Assembly (NCBI RefSeq): GCF_000577275.2
Contig: NZ_HG916852.1
Coordinates: 1,987,001-2,051,000 of the forward strand
Reading direction: 5' to 3'
DNA from: Rhizobium favelukesii
GTDB taxonomy: Bacteria > Pseudomonadota > Alphaproteobacteria > Rhizobiales > Rhizobiaceae
Length of the DNA stretch: 64,000 bases
Below, piece after piece: positions 27,827-38,500 of the stretch; the first letter of the stretch is position 1; the number at the start of each line of letters is the position of its first letter. The translations under genes were made by a program, and so were the position numbers. The notes under the pieces are model-generated. The model had not been told where the DNA came from and did no database searches. It was given only the letters and a program-made list of their open reading frames with translations.

Positions 27827-29566
27827 TCAGGCGGCTAAAGCCGATTCGAGGTCACTGATTTCTGCCCATTGAATCGCTCCCTCCGGCAATGGCTCATCGT
27901 GGTCCACCAGTCCTCTTAATAGCACTGTGATCACTTTCCGACGGCCCTCATCATTCTCCAGGCTCTGCACTGCAGTGTAAGGCTTTTCACCAGTGAGAGC
28001 GGTGTCGAAGAATGCGGCCTCAAAGTGGACCCTAGAGGCGACAAGCCGAACGGTCTTTGCATCAAGCTGTTTCTGCACGGCGGCGAGGATGTTGTTGTTT
28101 GTCGTCCAGGCAGGATTGACGATTTCCTCCCTCTCACCCGTCTTCTGGTTCTTCCGCATCGTCTTAGGCGTGTCCGTATCATGCAGGATGGAGTAGCTCG
28201 CGCCGAACTGGTTCAGGATTTTCGCCAACGAGGCTATCGTGGCCTTGCCGCGTGCCCTGATGACATGAGCTTTCGGAAAGCTTTTGTCCGTTTCCATGAT
28301 CATCCGGAACGCGGAATATTCGGTGTCCCCCTCCACGAGGATCACCCGTCCGCCAAAGAAGAACTCTGCCACATACGGGTCATATATATTCAGAAGCTTC
28401 AGGTTTGCTCGGTCGCTCTTGTCGAGCTGGGCATTCTCGGGACGATAGAGGGTTGTACCCACGATCTCTCCCTTATCCCTCCGCTCGACCCGGACAATCG
28501 AGGTGTTGTCGCGAGAAAGGTCGATAAAAACCGGCGAGTGCGTGGTGATCATGACCTGCCAGCCGTCCTTCGATGCCAAGTCGTACAGTACCTTGCAAGC
28601 ATCTCTGATCGCGCTTGGATGCAGGCAAAGCTCCGGTTCGTCGATCAATAGGACGTTGGCGCGTTTCTGGTCTGGGGCGCTGTCTTTCAGAAGCTTGAGG
28701 GTCGCCCAGAGCATTGTCCGCCGAGCACCGCTGCCTTGGGATTCGAGGTCCGACATATGGCCGTCCTTGTGACCCATCGTAAGCTTTCCGCCTTCCGGGA
28801 AAAGCTTCAGCGAGGAATCCGAGGCATCCGTTAATTGGATGTATTCGACCGCATGGTCGATGAAGATCGACGAGACAATCTCATTCAACATTTTTTCCGC
28901 TTCTTCGATCTTTCCCTTGTTGTGATCGACGGCGAGCTTCTGGAATTCCGTAACATCAGCAAGCAGCTTATCGTAGAGGTTGACGCCGTCCTTGCTTAGC
29001 TGCCGTGCTGATCCAATGATCGCCTTGCTAAGCAGATCATGTATCTGCTTAGCCTGTGCTTCCGGTGGGTCAAACGCTCTGACGGGATGAACGGCCGGTC
29101 GACGAGCATTTGCAACGTTCGCCCAACCCCAGGGCTTTTTGTCATCCCACGCTTGTTTGTCGACGTTCCAACCGAAACGAGTGCCTTTTCCGGCGGCTGT
29201 CCAGACCCATTTTTCTTTAACGTATTTACGGCCACCCTCTGCGGCAGGTTTGCCTTGAAGGTCCCCGATCCAATGCTGTCCTGGATCACCGGCAACTACC
29301 TCTGTCACAAGTTCGATCTCCGTCGGCGCATCTGCAGATGACACGCCATTCGGGAAATCTTCCTGCTTGAGTTTGCCGGGAGTCGAACCCTCGCTGACTG
29401 CGATCTCGTACGCTCGCAGAATCGAGCTTTTGCCCGAATTGTTCGGACCAACAAGAACAACAATATCGTCAAGGTCCACTTTAACCGGCTCGTTCCCGAT
29501 ACATCTGAAATTCCGCACCGACAGGGACCGTAGTTTCCCTCGCTCGACTTCTTGCGCCTCAGCCAT
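27827..29566 (-). CDS. OLD-family ATP-dependent nuclease (ATPase plus TOPRIM)
   Basis: A 579-residue OLD (overcoming lysogenization defect) protein. The N-terminal ABC-type ATPase has Walker A GPNNSGKSS (about residue 40), the signature LESQGSGARR, Walker B VLLIDEPELCLHPS and an ITTHSP switch. The C-terminal TOPRIM nuclease domain starts at VILVEGDTEY (about 410) and has the acidic ILHDTDTP motif. OLD proteins act as DNA nucleases in phage defence. A GajB-type helicase is not adjacent, so this is not a recognisable Gabija pair. It is the first cargo gene after the transposition operon. Confidence 0.85.
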   Translation of the reverse strand: MAEAQEVERGKLRSLSVRNFRCIGNEPVKVDLDDIVVLVGPNNSGKSSILRAYEIAVSEGSTPGKLKQEDFPNGVSSADAPTEIELVTEVVAGDPGQHWIGDLQGKPAAEGGRKYVKEKWVWTAAGKGTRFGWNVDKQAWDDKKPWGWANVANARRPAVHPVRAFDPPEAQAKQIHDLLSKAIIGSARQLSKDGVNLYDKLLADVTEFQKLAVDHNKGKIEEAEKMLNEIVSSIFIDHAVEYIQLTDASDSSLKLFPEGGKLTMGHKDGHMSDLESQGSGARRTMLWATLKLLKDSAPDQKRANVLLIDEPELCLHPSAIRDACKVLYDLASKDGWQVMITTHSPVFIDLSRDNTSIVRVERRDKGEIVGTTLYRPENAQLDKSDRANLKLLNIYDPYVAEFFFGGRVILVEGDTEYSAFRMIMETDKSFPKAHVIRARGKATIASLAKILNQFGASYSILHDTDTPKTMRKNQKTGEREEIVNPAWTTNNNILAAVQKQLDAKTVRLVASRVHFEAAFFDTALTGEKPYTAVQSLENDEGRRKVITVLLRGLVDHDEPLPEGAIQWAEISDLESALAA

Positions 29567-29789
29567 TCACGCCCCCAGTTGATTCCGTGGATTAAAATAT
29601 CAACTAAAGAGGGTGGTACGCAATGCGCTTCGTGAGCAGCCCATCAAGGTTTCATTGACCATTTTCAACACTTCTGGTGACAACGACATCCACACCCTGA
29701 AGTTTATTCGCCGGGCTCTGACATTAGGTTCCCTTTATACCGCATCAGTGACAACGGGCAGAGGATAACCTGGCGTGATTTTTGGATCG

Positions 29790-29978
29790 CAGTAGTCCGA
29801 AGAAGTAGATCGACCTTTCCAACATGGTAAGGTCGAGCACAGTTTGGCTGGGATTTTTTTGGCGGAGGGCGGTCGGTGAAGCACCTTTTCCTTCGCCGTT
29901 GAGGATGGATTAGGCAAGGATAGAGCGTGCGGAATTGCCCGTGCACAAGAAGAGCACGTTGTACGTCTTGTCGGTCAT
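29790..29978 (-). pseudogene. Arsenate reductase (ArsC, LMW phosphatase type) remnant
   Basis: From an ATG at 29978 the frame reads MTDKTYNVLFLCTGNSARSI, the phosphatase-loop N terminus of thioredoxin-coupled ArsC (C-x5-R variant CTGNSAR). An in-frame TAA at 29910-29912 replaces the glutamate codon expected in ILAESILN; recognisable SILNGEGKG follows the stop, then frameshifted traces (FTDRPPPKKSQP) fade out. The gene is dead. It lies directly downstream of the arsN2-like remnant, so an old arsenic operon was here. Confidence 0.65.
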
Positions 29979-29993
29979 TGTGGTGATCCGTGG

Positions 29994-30388
29994 TTAGCTT
30001 GGAGCGCGGTTAAGTTTCATGACGGTTGCGGAAGCTGGGCAGATGCTCGACAGTTGTCGGTGGCGATGACATCGGCAGGAACGTCGGCGCGGTTCACCGC
30101 CGCAAAACCAAGTTTCTCGAAGAACGATGCAGCTGATGTTGTTGCGAGGTAGACCGCCGACCCTTCGCCTATGAAAGCCAGCGTCTCTCGCACAAGCAGG
30201 GCTCTCAGTTCCCGCCCTCGGTGTTCCGGCAGGACAACGACCGAACGAAGCAGGGCGTCGCCGCCGCACGCTTCAATTCCAGAGTAGCCGATAGCGTCGC
30301 CATCCTCGTTGCTCGCGCAAAAAAATGAGCGATCTGTGTAGCCTAAATCCTCAATCGGTAAGCCAGACGCTGCTAGCGCAAGTTTCAA
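29994..30388 (-). pseudogene. ArsN2-like GNAT acetyltransferase, frameshifted and 5'-truncated
   Basis: The frame from 30388 reads ALAASGLPIEDL ... GIEACGGDALLRSVVVLPEHRGRELRALLV ... SFFEKLGFAAVNRADVPADVIATD, the arsenic-resistance-linked GNAT family. The expected C terminus QLSSICPASATVMKLN is encoded in another frame, so about one base is missing near 30055. The usual first dozen residues are not found and the only starts are poor. It is next to an arsC wreck. GNAT proteins of this type acetylate arsenic-related or amino acid substrates; here it is probably inactive. Confidence 0.65.
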
Positions 30389-30492
30389 GCCAGGATCGGT
30401 TCCGTGTATCCGATCCGTCGACTGAGCGGCATTCGCAGGGGCTTCGACTGGCTTCCCCCGCGAATGTCACGCTGCATTTAGTAAAGATAGAC

Positions 30493-31794
30493 TCACTTCC
30501 AGCTCGTTAGCGATTTTACTGCCAGATCGAGCTTGCGAACTAAGTTGCGGACGGGCTCGCAATCAGGATACGCAGAGCCAATCAGTTCCTTGGCTTCAAT
30601 CAGCCGCTCAATGTGCACTTCGCGACCAGCGACACCACGCTCATCATCGGGGACAGTCACACGCTCCCGGTAGTAGAGTTCGAAAAAGACATCGTTTGGA
30701 AGAGCGTCGTGGTCGTACTCCATCTGGACCCAATCGTCGAGTTCTGACCGAACGGACCCAATTCTATTAGCAACGCCAGCTCGATCACGGGTCGCCGTCA
30801 GCACATCTTTAAGCAGTTGCCCGACCCGCTGGTGGGTAGCGACGGCCATCTTTGCATTCGGTCGCCGTCCTGAGGCCATCACCATTTTGAAAGGAACGGT
30901 ATGAGGGGTCGCGCGAGGAGGGCGCTTTTGCTTCAGCTTCAAAACCTTTGCAGTGGCATCGCGTTCCTGCCCGGGTGACCTGAAATACTCGCCATCTGGC
31001 ACATGAACCTGCTTGCAGTTCTCCGGCACGGTCGCGGCCTGAATGCGGGACATGCCTGAAAGAACAGGACCAATAGGCAGTCCCTTCTTACGATCCGTTG
31101 CAAGATAAAGCTCGCTACCACCCTCGGGATAATACATTCCCGGCCAAATTGCTCTGGCGACTTCCCATCCATTCCGGCGGGCCCAATCGGCACGCTCGTC
31201 CTGGCGGTCCTTCACTGCGGCGGCGTAGGGCTCATCGACGTAGATGTATCGCCTCGATTCCGGATCGAACCAGCTGCTCCCGTGGTCTCTACCCGGCAGT
31301 CCACTTCCACGCCCGTCACTCACGGGCATAGCCTTTGAAGATGGCTGTAGTCCGGTTGCCGCCATGAATTGCAAGACCCGCGCTGCCTTGCACGCCAATG
31401 CGACTGCAGATGAGCTGTCGTTAGTCATCTCACAGTAAATAAGGTCTGACGCCGAACGCGTGAAGTATGCCAGTCCTCGTGCGTGCTTGTAGTTTCTGCT
31501 CGGAATGATGTCGTCCAGAGCCTTCGACAGCGATACCTCGATGATTTGGTTGCCGCTGACCTTCGTCTTCGGGTCACGCCAGTAGACGCTGATGAACGTC
31601 GAAAACCGGAATGTGACAGAAGTGGTGCCATAAGCCAGTAGCGAGCGGCGGGCGTGCTGAAAGTTTGAGAAACCAGCGCGGGACGATGCGCGGTCGAGCC
31701 CCACTGAATGAGGAACGCCGTCATGCTTCGAGATATCTCTCGCCAGGCGCTTTATTCCTTCAATGGTGGTAGGTGTGACGTCGTGTACGGACAT
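30493..31794 (-). CDS. DUF5623-like protein of unknown function
   Basis: A 433-residue soluble protein. The N terminus (TPTTIEGIKRLARDISKHDGVPHSVGLDRASSRAGFSNFQHARRSL) matches my memory of the DUF5623 family, often found on plasmids and islands; function unknown. The middle has no recognisable motif, and the C-terminal 120 residues are helical and charged. It is a single gene with its own intergenic spaces and appears intact. Neighbours are decayed ars genes and a broken small membrane gene. Defence or plasmid maintenance would be guesses. Confidence 0.55.
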   Translation of the reverse strand: MSVHDVTPTTIEGIKRLARDISKHDGVPHSVGLDRASSRAGFSNFQHARRSLLAYGTTSVTFRFSTFISVYWRDPKTKVSGNQIIEVSLSKALDDIIPSRNYKHARGLAYFTRSASDLIYCEMTNDSSSAVALACKAARVLQFMAATGLQPSSKAMPVSDGRGSGLPGRDHGSSWFDPESRRYIYVDEPYAAAVKDRQDERADWARRNGWEVARAIWPGMYYPEGGSELYLATDRKKGLPIGPVLSGMSRIQAATVPENCKQVHVPDGEYFRSPGQERDATAKVLKLKQKRPPRATPHTVPFKMVMASGRRPNAKMAVATHQRVGQLLKDVLTATRDRAGVANRIGSVRSELDDWVQMEYDHDALPNDVFFELYYRERVTVPDDERGVAGREVHIERLIEAKELIGSAYPDCEPVRNLVRKLDLAVKSLTSWK

Positions 31795-32024
31795 GTTTTC
31801 TCTCCCGGACTCTCGTTTGAAGCGTCACCCGTCAACCACCTCGCGAGCCCGATCAAAAACATGAACGGGTGAACGTGTTATCAAAGGCAGTGCTGTCAAC
31901 AGCTTCGCAACTGACGGGTGGCGTGCTCCTGCCGGGAACACCAGAAAGATAGTTGGGATTCGAGCAGCTTTCAAGTCTCTCCCGTATGGCGAGCTTCGGC
32001 CCTTGCTGTATGAGTTTCCTGGCG

Positions 32025-32719
32025 ATGGAGGATTTCTTGGATTCGCTGAAGAATTTTGTCAGTGACGATTTTGGGAAAGCCATCTTTACGGTGGTGGGGA
32101 CCTTGCTGGTCACGGGTTTTGGTGTCTGGCTCGGAGCCTTCAAGGAAATTTTCACCGACTGGTGGAAGCGCAGGCGGCAAGCCCGTTATCATGCGATGTT
32201 GCTTGCAGTGACGCTGGATCAGCTTGTCGACGACTGTATGACCGCAGCGTTCGACGACGGGATCGCAGATCAAGAGGGTGAACGCGTCAGGACCTCAGCA
32301 AATCCGGCTATTGTTTGGCCCGACGCTTTGGATTGGCCGCTCCTCAACACCGAGGTTATGTACCGTTGCCTGCTATTGCCGGGTATGATCAAAAGCGCCA
32401 TCGAGAGTTTGGCCTTCATTCGAAGAACATTGCCGGTCCGCCGGACTATGAGGAGTATTTCGATGAGCGCCAGCATCGATCTGCCGCTATCGGTTTGTCG
32501 GCATTTCATCTGCTTGAGCGGATCAAGGGCAATTACGGCCTAACGTTTGAAAGCCAGCGAAAAGGCGATTTGCGGAAATCATTCGAGCAAAAAATCGAGG
32601 AGATCGAACTGTATAGGGAAGAAACACGCGTCTCAAGGCAGCGGCTTCAGGATGAGATCGCTCCGAGAGGTTCTGATGCGCGATATGAAAGGTCTCTTGA
32701 GCTGCTTCAGATTGATTGA
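32025..32719 (+). pseudogene. Small membrane-anchored protein, frame disrupted
   Basis: The first frame from ATG 32025 (MEDFLDSLKNF) has one membrane helix (AIFTVVGTLLVTGFGVWLGAF), then a basic stretch and a helical domain to about NTEVMYRCLLLPGMIKSAIESLAFI. Near 32400-32430 a different frame takes over with well-formed coding sequence (GPPDYEEYFDERQHRSAAIGLSAFHLLERIKG ... LELLQID, stop at 32719). Joining the two gives a protein of about 230 residues with one anchor and a coiled C terminus. One base change would restore it. I know no family. Confidence 0.5.
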
Positions 32720-32842
32720 GCTTTTTTTGATCTAGTCCCGCTGAGTCCGCCGAGGAACTACCAGAAGGCCAGCCCCATATAACAGGTTCGGATGCCATCC
32801 TCTTCCTGATTTCCTCGGCACGATCAGATGCTGGTAACAAGG

Positions 32843-32972
32843 CCATGAGCGTGACCGCAAGCGTCGGGGTGGCCGTTACCAAAGGGCAGAGGACTTCGCG
32901 GCGCTGATGAACCGAGCAGACGCTGCTCTCTATCGTGCCAAACGACGCGGTCGAAACAGAGTAACCGCTTAA
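32843..32972 (+). pseudogene. C-terminal scrap of a GGDEF domain
   Basis: MSVTASVGVAVTKG (frame from 32851) and, one frame over, EDFAALMNRADAALYRAKRRGRNRVTA (32889-32972) are the last strands and helix of a diguanylate cyclase domain: the ASVGVA strand and the R-A-D-x-A-L-Y-x-A-K helix. The catalytic loop is missing and the two parts are out of frame. It is a decayed tail only. Confidence 0.7.
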
Positions 32973-33165
32973 GTGGAGGCACTTCTGTTTAAAGTCGACG
33001 TTTCAATGCATTTCGCTTGGCTCTGGGGCTAAACGGCATGTCGCGATCATTGATCCGAATGCGTGTTCCGCGCTGGCCCATTGTCGAAACAACTAGCGTG
33101 AAGCGGTTGAAGCCAAACCATATCTACGGTAGGTATCGTCAACGCACGGTAGTATTGGTTTTAGT

Positions 33166-34278
33166 ATGATCATCGAGAAAATTTCGGTAACGGGCCTTTT
33201 TGGTAAAACCGGTGAAACAGTTTATGACCTTAATGCTGACCTTAATGTAATTACAGGTCGGAACGGGTCCGGAAAAACGACAATTCTGAAGCTTGCGTGG
33301 TTTATCGTGAGCGGAAACATTATTCACGCTTTGCAAGAAGTATCATTTAGAGTTTGCACGATAAAAACTGACCTATATACTTGCACGGTTCTGCGTACTG
33401 GCAAGGCACATTGCAAGGTAACCCTTGAGCGAAACGGCGATGTAACAACCTTTGAAGACGACGTGGGTGACCCGGAGGAGCACCCATTTTTCGAATCAGC
33501 AGAAGACAAAGTCCGTCCACACCTAGTTGAAGCAGGAAGCTCAATCTTTTTCCCGACGTTTCGACGCATCGAGGGTGGGTTCTCCTTGCCGTCGGAGAGT
33601 CCTTCACGCATCCGAGCGACTGCTTGGGGAACGACGACTTCTGACGTCGATGATGTTTTGTCGTCGCTATCCCGAAAGCTATCGAACAACGAACATATTT
33701 TTGTGGCGGCAATATCGACGCAGGACATCGTTGGTCTATTGCTTAGGCGGTACGCTAGGTTTTCTGAGGAGATCAATTCCTATCAGGAGCAGGTAAGCCG
33801 CAGTGTTATCGAAAAGATCAAGCACTACGAAAGCTCCCAGGGTTCACAAACCACAGCAGACTCTCTTCTTTCGGAAACGCGCGAAGAAATTGAAAGAATT
33901 GAGCAGTTTAGATCAGAGACGATGAGTCCCTTGGACGCTGTGCGTGGCCTAGTAGAGAAGCTGTTTCAGCACTCTGGCATTTCTTTCGGAAAGCGACTGA
34001 GTTTCGGAGATGCTGCAGCCGCCGTTAACAGCGACAAGTTGTCAGCTGGGGAAAAGCAGATGCTTAGCTTCATCTGCTACAACGCCTTTTACTCGAATAC
34101 AGTCGTTTTCATCGATGAACCTGAACTCAGTCTCCACGTTGATTGGCAACGGCAGTTATACCCAATCTTGAAATCTCAGAATTCGCAGAACCAGTTTATC
34201 TTCGCGACCCACTCGCCATTCATTTACGGAAAGTACCCGGACAAGGAGATGGTTGTCGGTATGGACCGGGGTGATTAA
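33166..34278 (+). CDS. PARIS-like AAA15 ATPase (AriA-like)
   Basis: A 370-residue ABC/SMC-type ATPase: Walker A GRNGSGKTT (about residue 31), signature LSAGEKQML, Walker B VVFIDEPELSLH and a switch FATHSPF near the end. The small size and the partner 3 bp downstream, a DUF4435 TOPRIM-like protein, match the AriA-AriB (PARIS) phage defence layout, in which AriA senses phage anti-restriction proteins and releases AriB. Sequence is AT-richer than the core genome, a sign of transfer. The assignment rests on gene pairing and motifs. Confidence 0.68.
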   Translation: MIIEKISVTGLFGKTGETVYDLNADLNVITGRNGSGKTTILKLAWFIVSGNIIHALQEVSFRVCTIKTDLYTCTVLRTGKAHCKVTLERNGDVTTFEDDVGDPEEHPFFESAEDKVRPHLVEAGSSIFFPTFRRIEGGFSLPSESPSRIRATAWGTTTSDVDDVLSSLSRKLSNNEHIFVAAISTQDIVGLLLRRYARFSEEINSYQEQVSRSVIEKIKHYESSQGSQTTADSLLSETREEIERIEQFRSETMSPLDAVRGLVEKLFQHSGISFGKRLSFGDAAAAVNSDKLSAGEKQMLSFICYNAFYSNTVVFIDEPELSLHVDWQRQLYPILKSQNSQNQFIFATHSPFIYGKYPDKEMVVGMDRGD

Positions 34279-34281
34279 TTT

Positions 34282-35058
34282 ATGTCGGCAGAGAAGGCTG
34301 TCCCCACAACCGACGAGCTTTTCGAAGTTCTGAAACGCTCAAGTCTACCCACGGTCCTAGTCGAGGGTAAAAATGACATAATTTTCTATAGAGGTATTGA
34401 GGAAGAGCTGAGGGATATCGGTATTGATATGCTACCGGCGGGCAATAAGGACGCTGTCCTTGAGCTGAAGCAAAGGCTTGATGCGCAGAAACTCAGCACG
34501 CCTTTTGCATTCGTCGTTGACAACGACTTATGGGTGCATACTGGAATTCCCGACCTTGTGGAGCTGAATGGGCTTATAACCACGGCGGGTTATTCGGTGG
34601 AAAATGACCTATTCTCAGACGGTGTTTTACTGAATTTACTCACGCCTGAGGAAAAGGTTCAATTTCACAGCGACGTAACACGCTTCTGTGAGTGGTATGC
34701 GTTGTCGATACACCGGCATCTCAACGGAAAAATTGCCTCGTTTAGAACACACCCCGGGAAAGTGCTCGATGACCAGGATTTTTTTGCCAGCAGTGTAGCG
34801 CTAGAAACAGGTGAGACTTATCCAACAGGTTTATATGATAAAATATTGATTGAATTCAGCAGCTTGCTGCGTGGCAAATCGCTCTTTGCTATTTTGCACC
34901 GGCAGCTGTCGAAGAAGGGCCGTGACGTCAAGTTCAGCGAGAAGCAGCTTATGGCCGTTGGCGCTGCCCAGAAAGGGCAGAATTTTCAGCGAATTGGCGA
35001 ATTGGTTCGAAAAATTATAGGCCAGAATCTGGATTTGCCGAAACCTGGACAAGGGTAA
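34282..35058 (+). CDS. DUF4435/TOPRIM-like protein (AriB-like)
   Basis: A 258-residue protein starting 3 bp after the ATPase gene, so the two form an operon. TOPRIM-like acidic motifs are in order: LVEGKNDIIFYRG (about residue 30), AGNKDAV, VVDNDLW (about 78) and VENDLFS (about 105). A helical C-terminal region follows. In PARIS, AriB is the toxic effector released by AriA; in characterised systems it is a nuclease that cuts tRNA. Function here is inferred from pairing and motifs. Confidence 0.68.
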   Translation: MSAEKAVPTTDELFEVLKRSSLPTVLVEGKNDIIFYRGIEEELRDIGIDMLPAGNKDAVLELKQRLDAQKLSTPFAFVVDNDLWVHTGIPDLVELNGLITTAGYSVENDLFSDGVLLNLLTPEEKVQFHSDVTRFCEWYALSIHRHLNGKIASFRTHPGKVLDDQDFFASSVALETGETYPTGLYDKILIEFSSLLRGKSLFAILHRQLSKKGRDVKFSEKQLMAVGAAQKGQNFQRIGELVRKIIGQNLDLPKPGQG

Positions 35059-35249
35059 TTTGTTACCGATGCACTCTCCCACTTCAGGAAGAATAGTTTC
35101 GGTGAACCTCACGAGCAGACTTTCTGGTTGTGAGAAACTCCAATGTACTCTCCATGGAGAAACTCCTTGTCGCTCGTCCATGGAAAGTCGATCACAGATC
35201 AGGCGGCTGCCCGCAATGTGGGGGCAGAACACCGGTTACAGAAAGTGCG

Positions 35250-35450
35250 ATGTCCGCAATAATTCAAATGCGCGAGGAAGTCAGTTCAGTAGATCAAGCC
35301 ATTGCCTGGCACGACGGTGATCAACGGCCGACCATCGAGACACTCTTGGAAGACTGCCGGTTTCTTCGAGAGCAGCTAGATATGGCCGCTAGATGCATGA
35401 GCAGTGGCCTGACCCGTGGGTGGAAGCCCAGTTTGGATCGTGGGCAATAA
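35250..35450 (+). CDS. Small conserved rhizobial protein
   Basis: A 66-residue protein (MSAIIQMREEVSSVDQAIAWHDGD ... LLEDCRFLREQLDMAARCMSSGLTRGWKP). I recognise this as a common short rhizobial family, sometimes mislabelled dehydrogenase, without a known role. The ATG at 35250 has a weak AGAAAG leader. The frame is also open upstream to 35130. It lies between the PARIS-like pair and the SIR2 gene. Confidence 0.5.
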   Translation: MSAIIQMREEVSSVDQAIAWHDGDQRPTIETLLEDCRFLREQLDMAARCMSSGLTRGWKPSLDRGQ

Positions 35451-35507
35451 GGCTGGCCGGTGAAGTTAAAGGCATTGATCCTGAAGCTTGGGAGGGACGG
35501 TTTTTGC

Positions 35508-38500
35508 CTATCGCGAATTCCAAATTCGTCGCAACTCAATAAGCCTCTCGTCATTATTAAGGGTCGTGTCAGCGTGTCCGATCCGGTCAAGCGTGGCGTC
35601 GATACCGTATGGCCATAGCTTTGCGTTGTCCGGCAAGACGGCATGCAGTAGCGCAAGGACAAGACCGGGGTGCGAATCCGTTACGTTATTTCCAGTTCTC
35701 CTCAAGGCTGGGAGAAACACTTGGCTTGGCCCAACCTTTCCGAGAAGCGGTAAAACAAGTTGTGCGACTTGCACAAAATTTCCTTCACTCGAAAAAGCGA
35801 GGTCGCAAAGGCGAGCTGTCACTTTCGGCGATTTCACAACGATCTGGCGTGGCCAAACATTTTCAAGCAGCTCGGTCAGGTTTTCTATCCAAGAGTTTTG
35901 ATCTTCGGACTGGTCCGGCGGCGAGCGCTCCATATTCCACAAGACACGAACACGGAAATCGTCATCGGACTTAACCAGAACGTCCCGAAGTTCAGAGTCG
36001 GAAACCAATCGTTGTTGAATCTCAGGGTTCCTTGTCCGCCAGCCTGAAAGAATAAGGCCGGTTAGCGCCTCCGAGTGACCGCGCTTTTCGAGACTTCCAG
36101 ACTTTGCCAATTCTAGCATCTGCGGCTTAAGGATGCCGAAGAGCTTGTAACCATGCGCTTGTCCACGCCACAGGAAGCCCGCCCAAAAAGCTTGACGGTC
36201 TTCAAATTCAATCGACTCTAGAACACTGAGCAAGTGCTGCTCAGTCCACCGAGGGTCAGCCCAGTAGAGCCAATTCAATTGGTGCGCAAAAATAACTAAC
36301 GCATGCCTTCGAGGTTCACCAGGAGCGGAAAGCAACCGTTCCGCCATCCTGCTCCAAGTTTTGTCGAGACCCTGCAGGTGCACTATCTGATCGCGCTGAG
36401 GAACATCAAAGAGCGCTTCAGCCAAGTCACCGGTCGCTGAATTAATCGATTCCATTGTCCAATCCGGCTGTTCGGATGTTCGAACAATAGAGGATTTGCT
36501 CTGCGCCGGAAGCTCACGTACTACAGAGATCAGCCTTTCGAGCACCTTGTAGAAAAGGTCAGAGTGGGATTTCGCGAGAGCCTTTGTAGACTTCTGGAGC
36601 CAATCCGCTGCGGATCGGATGAAATTTGCGATCTCCGCTGGTTGATGCTTTAATATTTCACCTGCAATCACCGCAGAGAAACGTGCCGGATCGCTTTCTC
36701 TGGCCTTCGCGTTTAGAAACGTCCGCCAAGCCCATTCGGGATAGTCGCCTCTTCGTGCGGCATCTCGCAAAACCGCGAGTGTTCGCACTGGTCGCTGTTC
36801 GACAAAGCCACGGAATGGGTCATGTTCGGTGAAATCCACACCACGTCGTTTTGAAAGCTCAAGAGCTTTGGAAAGTACGTTCGCCAGTGGCTCGTCCACT
36901 ATAGCGGTAGGGTCTGACACTGTTCTGACCGTGCCAACGCGACCCTCCAGCGAGCGTGCCTCTCTCGCTGCATACTCAAGCTTCCAAGCTGGAGCGTCCC
37001 GCTGCAATTCAACATTTCGGGCGTCCATATCGGTGGAAAGCTGAAGTCCGTTGAGCTTCATCCAATTGATACGATTAAGGACGGTCCACGCGCGGCGTTC
37101 GCGGAATTGCTTTTTTCCTTCCTTCTTTCGACGTGACGGTCCCTTAAGAATACGCCTTTCGATTTCGTTTCTAGTCGCACGGTCGAGGTCGGGCCATCGC
37201 GCAGATACGGCCAACAGTAAGTCCCTGGCGTGGAAGCTATCCCAGAAGACGTTGTCTGAGAGGCTTTTCACTACCATCCGAAAGGTCTTTGGACCGATGA
37301 GGTCTTTCTTAGCAAGCGCCCACATCCGCAGCCGGGAGAAAACGGTCTCGTCTTCTTCGTTCCAGCTCTCAAACTCCCGTAGAGCAGCCTGCGGGTCAAG
37401 TCGAAGCAACCGGTCCATCAGTTTGACGTGGTACAGCATCCACGAGGACAAACCGTGTGTCCGACCATACCGATCACCGTCGTCCTCGCCGTCATTGTGT
37501 GGCGAAATGGGACTGAGATGTCCCAGGCCGTAACCTCCAATCTCTTTTTCGAGTTGGACTGCGGTTTCTAGGTTTTTCCCAAGATTGCTCACTATGGGAC
37601 GAACATAGCTGTCGGGAATGTTTAGATCGGCTGGGACGTCTGGGTACTCCACATCGAGCGAGACAAGTTGGCCGATCTCGACGTCTCCAATTTCAATTGG
37701 CGCGACTGGCCCATCGAATGATGCAGTTTCAACTTTGATAAATGGAAGTGCAATGTCCGAAAACTGACGGACCAATGTGCCGTTCCAACCGTTCAATCGG
37801 ATGTCGTCTCCCAACTGAAAGAAATCGTCTGAGCTTCGCAGTTGTCGCTGCCAACTGTCTAAAAAGAAACGCCACGCTGATCGTAGCGGCTCGCCAAGCT
37901 TGTCGTCGCCCTTCTTCTCAAGCCAGAAGCCGATTTGACGGAGAAGTTGAGGGTGAAGATTACCTTGGCGAGTTGCCCACCAGAGAACTGCAGGCTGGTG
38001 AGAGACTTTCGCAATCCAAGTCCCAACTTGGTCTAGCCGCGAAGGAAGGCGAGGCACACTTGCTGAGGAGTATCCACGCAAGGAACTAATGTTTTCATCC
38101 AGCAGCGCCATCCGATCTGATTTGTTCAGAAGGAAGCCGTCCCAAGCATCCGGCGGGACCTTGCGCTTAGCGTAGTCATCTTCTGGGTCGACCTTCTCCG
38201 GGATCACGTCCGAATCCAAGCCGTAGAGGTCGAAGGGGTCGATAAACGGTGTTTCCTCGTCAAACCGCTTCTCGCGTTCGGGAGCAGCGTAGCGTCGATA
38301 AGGATCAAGAACCGCGAGCCATGTGGCTGGCGGCGGGGGTGTGGTATCGAAGAGAGCCCGTGCACCCTCAACGCTTCCTACGAGGTGAGCGACTTGACCC
38401 CGTTGATATGGCTCAAGGTTCTCCGGCCCGCCTTTCGCCATCTGCACAACAGATTGCACCCAAGCATCCGGATTCGTCGCTCGTTCGGCCCATTTCTCAA

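Noticed and set aside
27827..29566. Gabija system
   Set aside because: The OLD-type protein has no UvrD-like GajB partner next to it.
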